This document shows, piece after piece, positions 5,454-5,938 of a DNA stretch of 5,938 nt. A program made the translations under genes and the position numbers. Position 1 is the stretch's first letter. Every line of letters begins with the position of its first letter. The notes beneath the pieces are model-generated. The model searched no databases, was not told where the DNA came from, and was given only the letters and a program-made list of their open reading frames with translations. The stretch is from contig JBGPND010000284.1 in the NCBI GenBank assembly GCA_041487355.1, positions 1 through 5,938 on the forward strand, given 5' to 3'. The DNA comes from JAMXLO01 sp041487355. Lineage in GTDB: Bacteria; Pseudomonadota; Alphaproteobacteria; Acetobacterales; Acetobacteraceae.

Positions 5454-5796
5454 TCTGCCCGGCGCTGCGCTGGAACCAGGGTGGCGCTGGAATTGTCGCT
5501 CACTGGCGCTTCGGTAGCAAAGCCGGGGTCCAACGCCGCACCACCGCCAGAGCGGCCTGCCTCGCAGGGAGTCCCTGTTCCAGACGAAGCACAGCTTCCG
5601 GCATGTTGGGCGCGATGTGCATGAGCCGTACCTTTCGGGATGCCATACGCACGAATGGTACACAGGGTGGCGGCGCCTCGCCCCGTGCTCGTGCACGATC
5701 CGGGTACTGCGACAGGTACGTTTCGTGGGCACGGCGCCCGACAGAATCGCCGGCCGGCCCAGGCTGCGCCGACCTCCCGGGGTCTGAACGACGGCT
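5454..5796. other. Intergenic region without a convincing gene
   Basis: This stretch separates nrdJ from the plus-strand gene starting at 5901. The minus strand has an open frame covering most of it (to 5500), but its third positions are only about 60-65% G/C, against much higher values in nrdJ, and it overlaps the hairpin at 5804-5871. The best small candidate inside it starts at ATG 5622 and ends at 5500: 40 residues, with AAAGG about nine bases upstream and a helical, Ala/Arg/Leu-rich sequence. I do not recognise it. A direct repeat GCGCTGGAA occurs at 5467-5475 and 5484-5492. No cobalamin riboswitch, tRNA or mobile-element end was recognised. Confidence 0.4.
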
Positions 5797-5808
5797 ACCC
5801 TTAAGGGT
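5797..5808. repeat. Perfect 12-bp palindrome
   Basis: ACCCTTAAGGGT is a perfect 12-bp palindrome with no spacer, about 95 bp before the plus-strand start codon. It abuts the long hairpin to its right. It could be a binding site of a dimeric regulator of the downstream gene; no known regulator motif was recognised. Confidence 0.5.
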
Positions 5809-5871
5809 TATCGGACGCCTGCCGAACACGGACCGAGTGGCGCGTCCGGACGGCAGGCGTCCGATAAGCCT
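5804..5871. repeat. Long inverted repeat / stable hairpin upstream of the last gene
   Basis: TTATCGGACGCCTGCCG (5808-5824) and its exact reverse complement (5851-5867) form a perfect 17-bp stem. Outside it, after one mismatch, three more pairs are possible (5804-5806 with 5869-5871). Inside it, a second stem CGGAC/GTCCG (5829-5833 with 5844-5848) closes a 10-nt loop. No T-run follows on either strand. It ends 30 bases before ATG 5901. It could be a structured 5' leader, a factor-independent roadblock or a dispersed repeat; the pairing is certain and the role is open. Confidence 0.6.
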
Positions 5872-5900
5872 GGGAGGAGGAAACCGCGGGGAGGTTCGCA

Positions 5901-5938
5901 ATGCTGCCGGGGCCGGCCTATGGGGATTGGGTCATCGC
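5901..5938 (+). CDS. 5' end of an unidentified gene, cut by the window edge
   Basis: An ATG at 5901 is preceded by a strong ribosome-binding site, GGGGAGG (5888-5894), with six bases between. Twelve full codons follow (MLPGPAYGDWVI) before the window ends. The stretch is too short to name a family. It is transcribed away from nrdJ, and its upstream region holds the 12-bp palindrome and the long hairpin, which may control it. That a gene begins here is likely because of the ribosome-binding site; its function is unknown. Confidence 0.55.
   Translation, partial: MLPGPAYGDWVI

Noticed and set aside
5381..5533. Longer N-terminus for nrdJ from 5533
   Set aside because: It would translate through the promoter and both NrdR boxes, and the strong ribosome-binding site lies at 5387-5393.
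5454..5800. Cobalamin riboswitch upstream of the B12-dependent nrdJ
   Set aside because: A GCCAGTG stretch near 5500 briefly recalled the B12-box surroundings, but the other conserved riboswitch segments were not found by eye.
1..5938. CRISPR array, tRNA or rRNA gene
   Set aside because: No regularly spaced direct repeats, no cloverleaf with a T-loop motif, and no rRNA signature were found by eye.

Overview
The window looks like chromosomal DNA of a high-GC proteobacterium, most likely an alphaproteobacterium (Acetobacteraceae or another Rhodospirillales member). This rests on the strong GC bias at third codon positions in the long minus-strand gene, on a class II ribonucleotide reductase of the subtype I associate with Alphaproteobacteria, and on an FNR/FixK-type box. 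The assignment is an inference; no rRNA, tRNA or other phylogenetic marker is present.

Left part (1-2060) is accessory and scarred. A lower-GC piece at 200-772 is the C-terminal TOPRIM part of an OLD-family ATPase/nuclease. Its ATPase half is missing, its conserved TOPRIM Glu is lost, and an in-frame stop lies just upstream. Next comes an apparently intact two-gene toxin-antitoxin unit of the TumE-TumA type (942-1681). Its genes overlap by 4 bp, and two interleaved inverted repeats lie over the probable promoter. Behind it is the N-terminal stub of a MetX-like alpha/beta hydrolase on the minus strand, cut off near 1730. The TA unit therefore sits between two dead genes, as expected for a recombination or integration scar.

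Middle part (2047-2828): a perfect FNR/FixK-type palindrome precedes a complete, cysteine-rich DUF1847 gene on the plus strand. A hairpin follows that gene and separates it from the convergent gene to its right.

Right part (2877-5453): the large minus-strand gene encodes an adenosylcobalamin-dependent (class II) ribonucleoside-triphosphate reductase, NrdJ, with all five catalytic and redox cysteines visible. Two NrdR-type boxes 33 bp apart overlap its promoter. Just behind its stop is a short fragment resembling the tail of an XRE-type regulator. Upstream of nrdJ is a gap of about 450 bp without a convincing gene. It holds a perfect 12-bp palindrome and a long hairpin, and then the first 12 codons of a new plus-strand gene run off the window.

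The intact genes have two themes: oxygen-independent metabolism (NrdJ needs no oxygen, and DUF1847 has an FNR-type site) and a mobile TA module. I do not see a convincing novel multi-gene system. The most useful leads are the FNR-linked DUF1847 gene, the interleaved TA operator, and the unexplained hairpin near 5840.
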